A DNA stretch of 64,000 nt from Brasenia schreberi (taxonomy: Eukaryota; Streptophyta; Magnoliopsida; Nymphaeales; Cabombaceae): assembly GCA_036023115.1 (NCBI GenBank), contig JAYKKT010000087.1, forward strand, positions 12,912,001-12,976,000, read 5' to 3'. This document shows, in pieces, positions 1-11,622 of this stretch; positions within the stretch are counted from its first letter, which is position 1, and every line of letters starts with the position of its first letter. The notes below the pieces were generated by a model. The model saw nothing but the letters and a program-made list of their open reading frames with translations, searched no databases and was not told the DNA's origin. Made by a program: the position numbers and the translations under genes.

Positions 1-541
1 ATTCCTAAGCTCAAGCCCGGTGCAGCGTGCATACGTATGTGGTCTAGAATGTCTTCATCAACCTCTTTGAATTAAGTTTCTAGAGCTACCAACTATATAA
101 AAGAACATGTGGGTTTGTAGGATTCTTTAATATGGGACTAAACTTTTGTCTTCCCTCCCTTAATCTTTATATGGACAACATCAATTGAATATTAAGGAAT
201 ATGTAACATGAGTTAAATGTTAATTATACACATGAGTTTAATTAAACCCAACATTAATCAACATTAAATCCAACATATACTGCATTTTTGGTCCATTGGA
301 ATGATAGTAATTTTGCTATGAACTGTAATAACCTTTGACTACAGTGGCTGTGATTCTTTTTTCTCTTTACATATAACCAAGCATGTAGATCCTACTTGAG
401 ATTGCATGAGGTTTCCATAATCGAGGAATGAGATACGTGTGTGTGGGTGCGTGGTTGTGTGTGTGTGAGAGAGAGAGAGATTAATGAGCATCACATAATT
501 CATAGGATGAGAACTATCTCTCAACATGCTACCCGACATAA
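1..541. other. Intergenic DNA, no gene seen
   Basis: AT-rich sequence without a convincing reading frame. It holds a compound GT/AG simple repeat at about 438-481. Nothing else was recognised. Confidence 0.5.
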
Positions 542-790
542 TCAATTGATCAGATATTCGTAAAATACACATGTAAGAAAGCAATCCTCAGGTAGTACGG
601 AGGGATTGTCTTGATTGCAGGATCCAAGATGAAGATCATGTCCACTGTGATCATAAACAATGGGACCCTTCAATCTCTGCATTCGCGTTATATAACTCGG
701 TGGATCACCTTTGCAGTATTGGAAACCTAGCACGAAATCCCGAGGCTCAAGATCATCAGCTTACATGAGAGGGTAATTCCACTGAGAATC
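542..790 (-). pseudogene. Coding-like remnant, not recognised
   Basis: On the minus strand an open stretch (542-733) reads with ordinary amino-acid composition, including GFQYCKGDPP and RMQRLKGPIVYDHSGHDL. The same frame can be followed upstream to about 790 with one stop. It looks like an old exon or a transposon-derived protein fragment rather than random sequence. I do not recognise the family, and no splice sites or start codon can be assigned. Confidence 0.25.
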
Positions 791-1020
791 AGATGATTGA
801 TTGTCTAGCGGTTGGAGTCTGTTAACAATCGACCTACTCAACTTGGGGACACGATGCATAACCCTTTTGATCGAAAAGATCGTGCAGGCGCTAGACAGGG
901 GCTTCTGCTTTGTCCTTGGGGCTGCTTGTTGCAGGGTCTAGCTACGATACGAGCTGGTGAATTCGCTTTTGTTATTATCTTTCTCTTCCATTGGGAAAAC
1001 CATGAAGGGACACGAACACA

Positions 1021-1394
1021 TTATTTTCCGGAGGTCTTATTTTGAAGGTTAAAGTAATATAACTAGGATATGCGCAATGAGTTCCAAGTGCGCTGGGTGT
1101 GTACGAAGCCCCTTCCGGAAGCTTTCACCACTTGAATCAACATATACCACACTTAGCTGTAGATCATCCCCGATCACTCTCTTGAATCCCATATGTTGAT
1201 TCACCTCTTGAATCAACATATTATTTTCCGGAGGTCTTATTTTGAAGGTTAAAGTAATATAACTAGGATATGCGCAATGAGTTCCAAGTGCGCTGGGTGT
1301 GTACGAAGCCCCTTCCGGAAGCTTTCACCACTTGAATCAACATATACCACACTTAGCTGTAGATCATCCCCGATCACTCTCTTGAATCCCATAT
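1021..1394. repeat. Tandem duplication, 200-bp period
   Basis: Bases 1021-1194 reappear almost unchanged at 1221-1394. The unit includes the TTATTTTCCGGAGGTC start and the stretch ending CTTGAATCCCATAT. The near-identity indicates a recent local duplication. It continues into the RNase H-like remnant on its right. Confidence 0.9.
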
Positions 1395-1545
1395 TTCACG
1401 CCAATTCAGGCTCGTCAATAATATGCACCTCATGCTCCAGCAATCATAGCAGAGTTCTTTGAGAACCCACCAATCCACCTCCCACGATGATCTCTCAATA
1501 AACCTCTTCAGCCTGCTAAACCCGGATTACATGAGACCATGATTA
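1395..1545 (-). pseudogene. RNase H-like domain remnant of a retroelement
   Basis: Read on the minus strand from about 1540, the frame gives NPGLAG, then LLRDHRGRWIGGFSKN, interrupted by in-frame stops. This is the pattern of the RNase H-like domain found in plant LINE polyproteins and related domesticated proteins (N-P-G-x-A-G, then R-D-x-x-G-x-W-x-x-G-F-S). Downstream similarity fades into the tandem duplication. Seen: the motif and the stops. Inferred: a dead fragment of an L1-type LINE, distinct from the RTE family on the right of the window, which lacks RNase H. Confidence 0.6.
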
Positions 1546-2070
1546 CAGTATACTAGGCAAGAAAAAGATCGTATGGTGCAAACAAAAAAGTTGTGCGTTC
1601 CTAAAAGTTTATATGAAATATACGAGATTCATGCTTATGATGCTTACCAGATGAAATAATATTGTAAGTGATCCAAGACCCAGGTCGACACAAAACAAAA
1701 TCTTACTGAGAAAATATTGAACTTGGAACAAGTTTGTCAAAGTACCAGGGGACTTTTTCCAAGCTCAATCGTTTAATCGTCGGATCTTGTTCGGTCACGT
1801 ATCCGGGTTTAGGATCTAGTTTTATATATACATGGAAGTTGGAACGTTCAGAGTCGGACTGATTGTCCAATCCAAAATTCCGAATCCCTTGTGCGCCGTC
1901 TTCCCGTTATTTTATTTTGCGGTTCGCGTCCTGTGGCCTTTTCCGGCCTTTGCCTCCCCGAACTCTCTCTCTTTCTCTCTATAGCTCGTTTGATGATGGG
2001 TAGCAAAAAGCTGGTTCTCGATTTCTTTCGCGCCAAGCATATACTTTTCTTACGCAGCCATACTAGCCAG

Positions 2071-5000
2071 GTATGAACCCTCTCCCTCTCCCTCTCCCTC
2101 TCTCTGTAAAGCGTATTCGAAAACGAAGGCAGTTGCCTCGAGGTGTTTATTGATTGTTGGTATTGTTGTTTCGGCACCACATCGTTTTATAGAGGGTAGT
2201 CGCCGGTTCAGTGTCTTCAATGAATTCTCCGAGAAGGTGAAGGAAGAAGCCAAAAGGTATATGATCTGTTCCTGTGTGTACGTTGCTTCCTTGTGTTATT
2301 CTCTTTGTCGAGGTTTGTATGGGTATTTCTTATTGATTTGCTCGTTTAAAAGAGGGAGGTCATTGCTAAACTTTTTAGTTTGGTCAATGTCTGATCCCAT
2401 TTCCTGATGCATATAGGCGCTGTAGATTGGTATTAGGATGTTGTTGATGGTCGCGGAAGCCCGAACTTCCATAGAATTACATGTGTTTGTTAGGATAAAA
2501 CTTTGGTCCTTCCTTATGCTTATTCTTTTTTTTTTCCTAGATCTTCATGTAAACTTTGCGTCTAACCTTATTCACAAAGTTTTTTTTTTCTCAGGGATCT
2601 GTAAGTCCTCCCCATCAATGCCGAAACCGAAACCGAAACCAAGCCATTCCCACGCTAAGTGGGTTTGGATTCATCGATTCTTATTGGCCATTGTGCTCTA
2701 ACTTCTATCATATTCGCATTTAACTCCAAAAAAGGGAAATCATGTTCCATCTTTTCTTTCCAATGGTCTTGAAGCGTTCCCTTGTCTCTCTGCTCATAGT
2801 TCATAACTTTTGTTAGCTTATTGCAATCCAACTCGTTGAGTCAGTTTGCATCCCCAGACTTTAGGATCTGTAATGTATACTGACAGAGATGCCTTACGGC
2901 ATAGTGCCTTAAAAACTCTAAACCCCTTTTAGTTTTACGTACGAAGGATACCAGCATTATTAGAAGCTGGGAAGGAGCTGTTTTGAAGAACCCAGAGCGA
3001 GTACCATCTTTGGAGAATAATTGTTTTGGTTACCTAGTAAATGCTCCATTCACAAACAGAAATCTATTCCACTGTGTTGCAAATTGAGACCAAACATCAT
3101 CCGGTCAACATTGTACAGACAATAATTTCATTTTTACAAAATGATTAAACATTAATATTACCTCCCAAAAGATGTTATATTTAATAGTGAGTGATTAAAT
3201 ATGCACTGTAAATTATTTAAATGTATTCATGAATTTATATACTTTGTATCATATACTCAAAAGCTTGTATAAATTCTTTTGAAGACTCAAGTTTTCCCAG
3301 AAACTCGTTCGGAGGATTTTTAAAACCATAACAGGATGCATTTTGAGTGAAAACAACTAGAAACTCTTTTCATCCCATGCATCCCGCACCTGTTTCTCGT
3401 AGCCGTTTATGGTAACCTGTGTTGGTAATAGTCATTTGATTTATCAATCTCAATCAGCACAGCAGATATAGACATCGGAAAACTGATGCAGAACCTTTCT
3501 ATACCTTCCTTGGCAGCCGTAATCTTTCTCTCAGGGTTTCTAAATCACACTACAGTACATATTTAAAGACTTTAATAACTTAAAAGATTAAACTGCTCCT
3601 TCCTTGGCAGCTGTATATGTTCTATTAAATTCTGGATATTTTGTTCTCCAAGTTCAGATATAAAAGATCGAAGTGGAAACGTTTGTTTGTTGCATTAGTG
3701 AACTTGTACAGAAGAAATATAGTGTGAGAACGTGCTAGCTAAGGAAGGACTCTGATGATGATGGAGGTGGTAGTTGTGGATGATAAGAAATTTTGTGCAA
3801 TAAGGGGCAGTGTTATCGGTTGCTTTTACTAAGTGTTGCATTCTTAAGGTCCTTGTTTTGGAATCAGTCCCATGTGGTCCGCTTATGTAGCTGATCTGCT
3901 CTTTTATGTTTCCATCTATGATTGTTCGACTTCTCAATGTGAATTGACCCACTTACTTGCTCTGTAATTTGCCTGGTGGATGAAAGAGATATGTTTACTC
4001 ACAATCTCAAAAGAGAAGCGGAAGATTCATTTTCATTGGTTAGGCATTTAGTTGAGGAAAACAAAGTGTGTGTATGTGTTCGTGTGTGAGAGAGAGAAAG
4101 GTTGAAGTGGAATAAAAATTATGCTGATTCGTTCCTCTTTCTCGAGAGTTTTTTTCATTCTCCCCATGTTTTAATTCAATGCACAAAACCAACTGTTTAA
4201 GTGACTGTTCAACAGCATACCTCTTGCTCATGCTTAAATCTTCAATAAGAAATCGAAATGCTTGTATATAGCAATGCAAAAGAAATGACACAAGTTGGTT
4301 TAACCATCACCAAATTTGTGGGTCTGAAAAGCAGCGTTTGGATGTATCAAGTTTTCTAATGTGAAAGTCCTTTACTGATTTTGTAAGAACTAAGCACCTT
4401 GTAGTTTCCAAAATAAAATTTCTTAAGTTGATCTTTCTAAAAGAAAATTGGACTTGAATTGAACAATTTCATGAACTAAAACCAGCTGTTACTTTCGCAT
4501 GGCTCTCTGCATATAGTGCATCTGCATTATGTCATGTGATATATGCGGTGTGTAGAGTATGCTGCTGTGGTACACTATGAAATGTAGCATATAGCACACT
4601 ATTATCCATTTTTTCCTTCTATATTGTTATTAGATAATATCTTTTTTATTTGCTTGTATCTTATTTATATTTAATATCATCTGAGTAAGTACCCTTATTT
4701 TATTTTTATCTTTCTTAGGTAAATGCCTCCATTTACTTAGATATTATATATGAATAAGCAAAAAAACCTTACTCAAGTCAATTATAAATGTTTGAAAAAG
4801 AATTAAAGATTTAAAAAGTCTAACTCTTATTTACAAGTATAAAATATAAAATGTGAAACTTGTAAGACCATGGTTGAATTACCTTCAAATAAATGTAATA
4901 TTCATTTGACTTAATATTTGTAGAAATTATGCTAAACCATGTTTTTGTTTTATCTTCATAGTTCAGGATTTTTGTCCATAAGTTTTTCTTAAATAAAATT

Positions 5001-5684
5001 ACATTTATGACACTTTTTTACAATGTTTAAACGTACGTGAATACTAGTTTGCCTACATATTTTATGGTTTAATTCAGGTACCTAACTATACATGTCAGAT
5101 AAAATGCTACTTTTATGGCATCTGAACTTTTTTTAGGAATTTTAGTATTTTCTTATAAAGAATACCATACTTTCCATATGCCTCGCTACATCTTGAATTG
5201 ATAACATTCATGCTGCAATATGCTGCTTGATTTTGTTATTCTTCTTCTTTTCCATATCTTCTTATTCTTCTTCTTTGTATTTGATCATGAAAAACAATGT
5301 TCGAGTATTTTGATCAACATTATGAATTTATGATGACTTGTGGCTTGCAAACTTGTTTGTACTTCTAGCTAAAAAACAAGGCTATTGTTTTATTTGCGAT
5401 GCATTTATGATTTTCAATATGTTATAACTTGTTTCGTGCTTTATCTTGTTAGCATAATAGTTGTAAAGTTTGAAATTCTGTCAGCTTACTCAGTGCGCTA
5501 TGAAGCTACATGTATGGACGCTAGATCACTATTAACAACATTGGTCTACTGTTTTGAAAAAAATTGTACCATACATGTAGAATCCCTATATTTAATAAGT
5601 GCCAAATGCAAAATTTCTGATTCATTTCTTTTAATTTGTTTGCTTTCATCATCTGATATTAAGTTGGTTGTTCCTATCAATCAG
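2071..5684. other. TIM44 introns 1 and 2
   Basis: Intron 1 begins with a donor GT at 2071 and a CCCTCT-rich run; its exact acceptor is uncertain (about 2130). Intron 2 runs 2257-5684 and is AT-rich, with no open frame of substance. It contains the SINE-like repeat at 2617-2720 and otherwise nothing I recognise. Confidence 0.6.
2617..2720 (-). repeat. Short repeat with an RTE-LINE-like 3' end
   Basis: The stretch with CCGAAACCGAAACC followed by CACGCTAAGTGGG...GGATTC...CATTGTGCTCTA...CGCATTTAACTC lines up with 18830-18950, and more distantly with the 3' terminal segment of the LINE family at 32-59 kb (minus-strand reading). It may be a SINE that borrowed the LINE tail, or a diverged LINE end. 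Confidence 0.4.
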
Positions 5685-5973
5685 GATTTCCATCCAACAG
5701 TCACTAAAGGAGTTGCAACGAAAAGCAGATGAACTCAAAGGTGTGAAAGACGATCTCAAGGCCAGGTAATTCAAGGATTATCACTTTCTAGGTTCATGTC
5801 TTTTTAGTGATAGGCTGAGACATACTGTGTATGTCAAGGCACACGGAAGCTTCGAAGGAAGTATGATTTAGGAGAGATGGTGAATTACCAAATGCAGAAC
5901 AAAGGAAACAACTGAACAGCTGTACAAGCGAGTGGATGGTGTTTGGACCAACACTGAAGCTATGGCAAATAAG

Positions 5974-7049
5974 GTGAGATGCTAGAAGTCATTTCAGAGG
6001 GAATTCGTGCCTGCATGTTGGTACTAATTGTTTCTCTCTGGTACCTCATATAACAGCTCTACTTTCATCCTTTAAAGATGCACTATATCATCATTTGGTT
6101 GGCCTCTACTTTCATAAAGTGGCTCAATTCCATTTCATAGTGGTGATGACTGTACATGTCTACCTGGATACCATATGGATTTGGAAACAACTTGGTTTGA
6201 GAAAGCTCTGGTTGTTAAAGCTTTCTCTTGTTCTTAGGTTTGCTCTTGCAGAGGTTGAGTATTTGTTGGTCTGATGGTTTGCGGCTACTTAAGAATATTT
6301 CTCCTGCTTGTAGAATGTTTTATTGGGGCGAGTATGATGAGTGCATCATATGGACCTGCCTGCTTAGGGTAGTTTAATTATGGATGGATAGTAGAGGTAA
6401 TCGAGAACTATTTTTTCATTAATAATCTGCATATGTTCTTTTGGAAGTGTTTAGGTATGATGCTTGCTGATTGCTTATTTTCTTGTCTTAGTGCATGACA
6501 ATCATTGTTGCCTGGGTTTAGGTCTATCATGAGGTTCCACTACTTAAGTTCTTTTTCTTTTTCTTTTTAATATATAAATATTAATTCCCTAAGCTGGTTT
6601 TCATTTTGCTCCATAGCATACACAATCTTATTACCCAAGCTTGTTCAACATAGAGAATAGTTAGTATCATCATACTTTGATCAATAGGATTACATGCTTG
6701 CAGTTGCAGTCAAATTTACTTTATATTGGTTTCTCACGTGGTATTTATATGCATATTATTGACTTCTCATTATTATCCCCTTGTTTTGTCCAAGCGTGGC
6801 CTGTGGGTGATGATTACTTGTGCATGGTGGCATTTTCTTCGAATATGTGCTCAAAGTTGGTTTTGCTTCTCTTGCTACTTTATCTAAGAATACAATCATT
6901 AGCAGCAAAGCATGAATCATTTTCTTATTCTCATTTCTCCTCGGTTATTAATTTGTGTATTTCAACCAACACTAAACTGCAATTTGGGTTATGGTATAAA
7001 TTTCCATTTTACTGAGATTTGGCTTTTCTGTTCTATATACGATTCTCAG
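5974..7049. other. TIM44 intron 4
   Basis: Intron with GT at 5974 and AG at 7048-7049. Several frames are open by chance in T-rich sequence. No repeat or gene recognised. Confidence 0.6.
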
Positions 7050-7829
7050 GTTTCAGCAAACGTGAAAGAGAAGATTTCAGCTGCTAAGGAAGAGGTGTCC
7101 ATTTACCTTGCATGTGCTTGTTGACTTGGGGGAGGGTGGTGTATCTTTGCAAGTTGACTAATATGATGCCGTTCATCATGTGATGAATGTCAAAGTAACA
7201 TTCAGATTTGGAAAGGAAGATTCAGGAAGAAGTACTACTTCAAGTTCATCAAATGCCGCTGCAGATGATCATAGAAGTGCAGCATTTTGTGATAGACAAG
7301 CAGATGCCAGCAATAATCAAGAAGAAGCTAGTACCTCAGGCACATTCTTTAGTAAATTTAAGTATAATGTCTCCTCTGCTTCTCTGAAGGTTACAGCTGC
7401 ATTTGAAAAGCTGAGGGAAGCCAAGTTTGTGGATTTGGCAAAGAAGGGGTATGACATCATAAAAGATGAGCTTAATGGTAGCCCAAACAAAAGAAAACAT
7501 ATACAACACATAGCTACTTCATCATTAAAGGTTGAAAAGAGTGATGCAACCGACATTGTAGTTGTACCTGTGAAACAATCTCTTTGGAGCAAGAAGTGGC
7601 AAGATTTCAAGAATAAGGTGTTTGGATTTGTGAAGTCTTTTGTCAACTGCTAATTTTTTCCGAATCATATTCCTTTTGCACATGATTAGGGCGTATGAAA
7701 GGAATGACTAATCTTATGGACATTCTGATTTGGATATTCCTTTTCATGCTAGGTGCAAAATCATCCTGTTTACAAGCGTGCAAGTGGGCTAAGTGAACCT
7801 GTAGTTACCAAGAGTCAAGAGGTATGTTG

Positions 7830-8188
7830 TGTTGGGAGATCAAGTCTCATCTTCCAGAAGATTTAGTATATTCTATTTTAGTTTATTATGTAATTCAGAA
7901 GTAGTTAATAGTTTTGGGTCTAATCTAGGGTTTGGATCCTAATAAATCATATCAGATTCAATAGGAACCGTGCACTTTAAAAGTAGGGGTATTATAGTCT
8001 TTTAAGTTAAAACATTACTTAGTATAAATTGTAATTAGGGTTGCCGTTTTATATTAGATGATGGATTAAAATAAAGAGATGCAGGGGTTGGCGGCCAGAG
8101 TGTGAGGCGACAGCAACCCTGATTCAGTCCATTTCAGTCCGAGTATTTCTTATCTTGTTTAGCATGATTTGATGCATGAAAATAAACA
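7830..8188 (+). repeat. 5' LTR
   Basis: Starts TGTTGGGAGATC and ends AATAAACA directly before the primer-binding site. It matches 10112-10466 along its whole length with small differences. Confidence 0.9.
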
Positions 8189-8201
8189 TGGTATCAGAGC
8201 C
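8189..8201 (+). promoter_or_regulatory. Primer-binding site, initiator tRNA-Met type
   Basis: TGGTATCAGAGCC follows the LTR end directly. This is the usual plant Copia site, complementary to the 3' end of initiator methionine tRNA. Confidence 0.9.
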
Positions 8202-8400
8202 TAAACTCGTGTTTTTAGCCATAGGGGATCATTAATGGGCAGTTAAGTGGATTCTGGCGGAAAATCTATAAGTTTATTCAATCGTTTGGCTAACGATTTC
8301 ATTCAAATATAACAAAAGAACCTAGTCTTTTGTTGAGCACATTAACAACATAATATTGTGTTGAAAAGGATTTGATTTAAGCAAGTTCATTTACCAACTG

Positions 8401-8860
8401 CATGATATTTATTGATCTAGAAAAACTTACGATAGGATGCTAAGAGATATTTTTTATAGAACCTTGAAAAAAGGAATTATCTCATTGACATACATAAATC
8501 TTATAAAAGACATGTAAGATAGTACAAAAACATATTGAAAAATCACAAAGAAACAACAAACTCCTTTGAAGTTAATATTGGGTTACATCACACATCAACT
8601 TTAAGTCCATATTTATTTATATTGGAAATATATTCATGTTAGTGTATAAGTCTAAGAAAAAAGTTAATATGAAATTGGAACTCTTGAGAGAAATATTATA
8701 AAGTAAAGGCTTCCGACTTAATAGGATAAAGACAGAATATATGAAATATAAGTTTGATCATTTGGGTGCTTCAAGGAACTTAGAGTCAATTTTTTAGAGT
8801 GATGGAAAAGTTGATTGAGATGTCACTCATAAAATTAATATTGGCTGTTATGGATTATCT
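8401..8860 (+). pseudogene. RTE LINE reverse-transcriptase fragment inside the LTR element
   Basis: From CATGATATTTATTGATCTAG on, the sequence follows the same RT segment as the LINE copy at 38106-38660 ([11 protein letters not shown], then [14 protein letters not shown], then the GLHQG region). It carries many stops and small deletions. Both ends are broken, so it is an internal fragment, probably captured or inserted and then trimmed. Confidence 0.8.
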
Positions 8861-9566
8861 TTCAAGAAAGCAGTAAGTTAAAAATTGAAAAGAGCAGCGT
8901 TTGTTGTTTTAAGAAATTTGCAACTGTGCAGTTCATTGCGAAACGTGTGTTGAAGTATTAAGATCAAGACTTGAGTATCTATATATGTTGGTGAAACTTC
9001 ATATCATTGAAAGAAGGGTTTCATTATTGAGACAATCGACAATCAGCTGTTTTGGTTACTATTCAGATTGTGGTTAAGACTGACTGCACATTCCATATTC
9101 TGTTTTTTGAGGCTTTACTTCTTGTATATTTTACTCTAATAGAACTCGATCTCCCAACACGCCCCCTCAAGTGGAGTCTTGAAGAGTTGTGATTCCAACA
9201 AAATTAATATTGGCTGTTATGGATTATCTTTCAAGAAAGCAGTGAGTTAAAAATTGAAAAGAGCAGCGTTTGTTGTTTTAAGAAATTTGCAACTGTGCAG
9301 TTCATTGCGAAACGTGTGTTGAAGTATTAAGATCAAGACTTGAGTATCTATATATGTTGGTGAAACTTCATATCATTGAAAGAAGGGTTTCATTATTGAG
9401 ACAATCGACAATCAGCTGTTTTGGTTACTATTCAGATTGTGGTTAAGACTGACTGCACATTCCATATTCTGTTTTTTGAGGCTTTACTTCTTGTATATTT
9501 TACTCTAATAGAACTCGATCTCCCAACACGCTCCCTCAAGTGGAGTCTTGAAGAGTTGTGATTCCT
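8831..9566. repeat. Tandem duplication, 369-bp period
   Basis: AAAATTAATATTGGCTG at 8831 recurs at 9200, and the copies remain nearly identical to GAGTTGTGATTCC (about 9197 and 9566). Each unit starts in LINE-derived sequence and ends in an antisense copy of the element's own LTR/RNase H junction. Confidence 0.9.
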
Positions 9567-9679
9567 ATCTTTGCAAGGATCTTCTTGAAAGCATTGACTT
9601 GTAATGATTTAGTGAGAACATCCACTAGCTGGTCTTTTGAGCGCACATGAACAAGATTGAATAAGCCTTGAGAAATTTT
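9517..9679 (-). repeat. Inverted copy of the element's own 3' end
   Basis: Reading GATCTCCCAACACG...CTCAAGTGGAGTC... up to the AAATTTTT end, this is the reverse complement of 9961-10126, covering the last part of RNase H, the purine tract and the first bases of the 3' LTR. The two arms are about 280 bp apart and could fold into a hairpin of roughly 160 bp. Confidence 0.9.
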
Positions 9680-9689
9680 TAATCAGGGT

Positions 9690-10104
9690 TATATGGTATG
9701 TCTAGGTGGAAATATAGTCTCATGAAAGTAAGAAGCAAACTGTGGTAGCCAGATCCAGTGCAGAAGCAAAGTATCGTGCTATTGCTCTTAGAATGTGTGA
9801 AGGCATATGGATTATATCACTTCTGGAGGAGATTGGTCTCAAAGGAAATATGCCGATTGACTTCTTTACATATAGTAAAATTGCTCTCCAAATGGCATTA
9901 AATCCTGTATTCCATGAGAGGACCAAGCATATACAGATTGACTGTCACTTTATCAAAGAGAAAATTTCTCAAGGCTTATTCAATCTTGTTCATGTGCACT
10001 CAGAAGACCAGCTAGCGGATGTTCTCACTAAATCATTGGAAGTCAATGCTTTCAAGAAGATCCTTGCAAAGATAGGAATCACAACTCTTCAAGACTCCAC
10101 TTGA
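9690..10104 (+). pseudogene. Copia polyprotein C-terminal RNase H fragment
   Basis: The frame from about 9718 reads SKKQTVVARSSAEAKYRAIA, the hallmark of Ty1/Copia RNase H. It continues through RTKHIQIDCHFIKEKI and VHSEDQLADVLTKSL to a stop at 10104, just before the purine tract. This is the normal C-terminus of the family. Upstream the frame is broken: a stop where W is expected in the V-S-W-K segment. The rest of the polyprotein is absent. Confidence 0.9.
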
Positions 10105-10111
10105 GAGGGCG
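10099..10111 (+). promoter_or_regulatory. Polypurine tract of the LTR element
   Basis: ACTTGAGAGGGCG lies immediately before the 3' LTR start TGTTGGG. The same CTTGAGAGG core precedes the 3' LTR of the second LTR element at 47878-47888. Confidence 0.7.
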
Positions 10112-10466
10112 TGTTGGGAGATCAAGTCTCGTCTTCCAGAAGATTTAGTATATTCTATTTTAGTTTATTATGTAATTCAGAAGTAGTTAATAGTTTTGGG
10201 TCTAATCTAGGGTCTAGGTCCTAATGAATCAGATCATATTCATTAGGAACCGTGTACTTTAAGTAGGGGTATTATAGTCTTTTAAGTTAAAACAATACTT
10301 AGTATAAATTGTAATTAGGGTTGCCGTTTTGTATTAGACGATGGATTAAAATAAAGAGATGCAGGGGTTGGTGGCCAGAGTGTGAGGTGACAGCAGCCCT
10401 GATTCAGTCCATTTGAGTCTGACTATTTCTTGATCTTGTTTAGCATGATTTGATGCATGAAAATCA
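10112..10466 (+). repeat. 3' LTR
   Basis: Starts TGTTGGGAGATCAAGTCTCG and ends GAAAATCA, followed directly by the duplicated target TGTTG. Confidence 0.9.
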
Positions 10467-10486
10467 TGTTGCACTTAAACATCATC

Positions 10487-10580
10487 CTGATGCCTACTCA
10501 CAGGTGGCGAGTTCGATCCCTGAGGGGGTGCACGTGTGAGTGTGTGTTAGGTTTTGGCCTTCCATTGTAACTAAAAAGAA
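10487..10580 (+). repeat. tRNA-derived SINE, 3' part
   Basis: Contains GGTGGCGAGTTCGATCCC (Pol III B-box type), then GAGGGGGTGCACG, TTTTGGCCTTCCATTGTAAC and a short A-rich end. The same ordered blocks occur on the minus strand at 28882-29012. No A-box is clear here, so this copy is probably 5'-truncated. It lies in TIM44 intron 7, just right of the LTR element. Confidence 0.6.
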
Positions 10581-11504
10581 CAATTTGATTACTTTGTTGC
10601 TTGCTTGTTTTGTTATGTGGTAGATCGCAGAGGACATGAAAGAACGATGGGAGACCAGCGGCCATCCTGTTGTTCATAAAATACAAGAGTCTATGCCATC
10701 ATTACTTAACGCTAATGTCCCTGCTCGTTTTCATTTGTCCGCCTTTGTGAATAATTTCCATCTAACTGCTAATTTTTTATTGGCCAATCTAAATGAAACT
10801 GTGTTTGGAGAGACTGCTGCTGCTCTTTCTTTTAAGGAAATCAAGCGCCATGACCCATAAGATTTCTGTTTGTTGCCTCAATCTAATGATGTAGTTTTCA
10901 AGCTTTTAACAGCATTCCCTGATTTTCTTTGGCATATCATGGGAAAGGACATTTTCTTTGCCAGACTTTGTTTCCGAAGTTCAGGAGATGATCAGGCCTA
11001 CTCTTCAGGCTTATATGAAAGAAAGTGATATCGAGTCAATTCTGTTTATGGTTCTCTTTATGTAAATTTTGGATCAAGCATTGGTGGACCTTCTGACTGG
11101 TGTACTCTGGCATCAAAGTGCAACGTGGAGGCGCTGAAAAAGAACTGTGCGCCTGAAGTAGTTGAAAGGTGCAAAGCAGAGAAGATGGCATATGAAAGCC
11201 AGGGTATCTTTTTTGATAACTAGGTATCTCAGTTGGTCAAGATGCATTGATTAAAATATTTCTTATTTCCCTGATTGAAATGGGCCTTGTGATACCTCTT
11301 ATCTGCCCCTAAGAATGTACCATAAGTTGGTTGCATTTAAAATTTCTTGCTGTAAACTCTTTAGGAGAGGTGAAATTTCTCAGGTGTGATCAGTGGGGTT
11401 GGTGGAGTATAACATTTTAATCAGGTTCCTCAAGTTTAAAGCTCACTTTGAATATCACTCACCATGTTTACATGATTTGGATTCTGTAAAAGTCCTCCTG
11501 TTTT

Positions 11505-11622
11505 CTCTTGGCTAGGGGGTGGTTGACTCTAAAGAACCTTCATATTGAAAGTTTTAAGTTCAATACCCCAGGGTGTGCATGTGCAGGAGGGGCTTGCCAT
11601 TGCCTACTAAGAAAAAAAAAAG
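11505..11622 (+). repeat. SINE-like element in TIM44 intron 11
   Basis: TTGGCTAGGGGGTGG (A-box-like) is followed about 50 bases later by AAGTTCAATACCCC (B-box-like), then GTGCATGTG..., ending in an A-run near 11610-11620. The layout is that of a plant tRNA-derived SINE. No target-site duplication was established. Confidence 0.5.

Larger units (their letters stand above)
7830..10466 (+). mobile_element. Chimeric non-autonomous Copia-type LTR element
   Basis: The element has two direct LTRs (7830-8188 and 10112-10466), both starting TGTTGGGAGATCAAG and ending in CA. It is flanked by a perfect 5-bp target-site duplication TGTTG (7825-7829, 10467-10471). A primer-binding site lies just inside the left LTR and a purine tract just before the right LTR. 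The interior lacks gag, protease and integrase. It holds a LINE fragment (8401-8860), a ~369-bp tandem duplication, an inverted copy of its own 3' coding end, and one Copia RNase H fragment. It sits in intron 7 of TIM44 in the same orientation. The LTRs differ at a dozen or more positions, so the insertion is not recent. It must have been moved in trans. Confidence 0.9.

Noticed and set aside
812..1045. 77-codon open frame with G-E-F-A-F-V, as in potassium/proton antiporters
   Set aside because: Only a six-residue match, no transmembrane pattern around it and no neighbouring exon; judged to be chance.
7317..7646. 109-codon minus-strand frame
   Set aside because: It is the antisense shadow of TIM44 exon 6.
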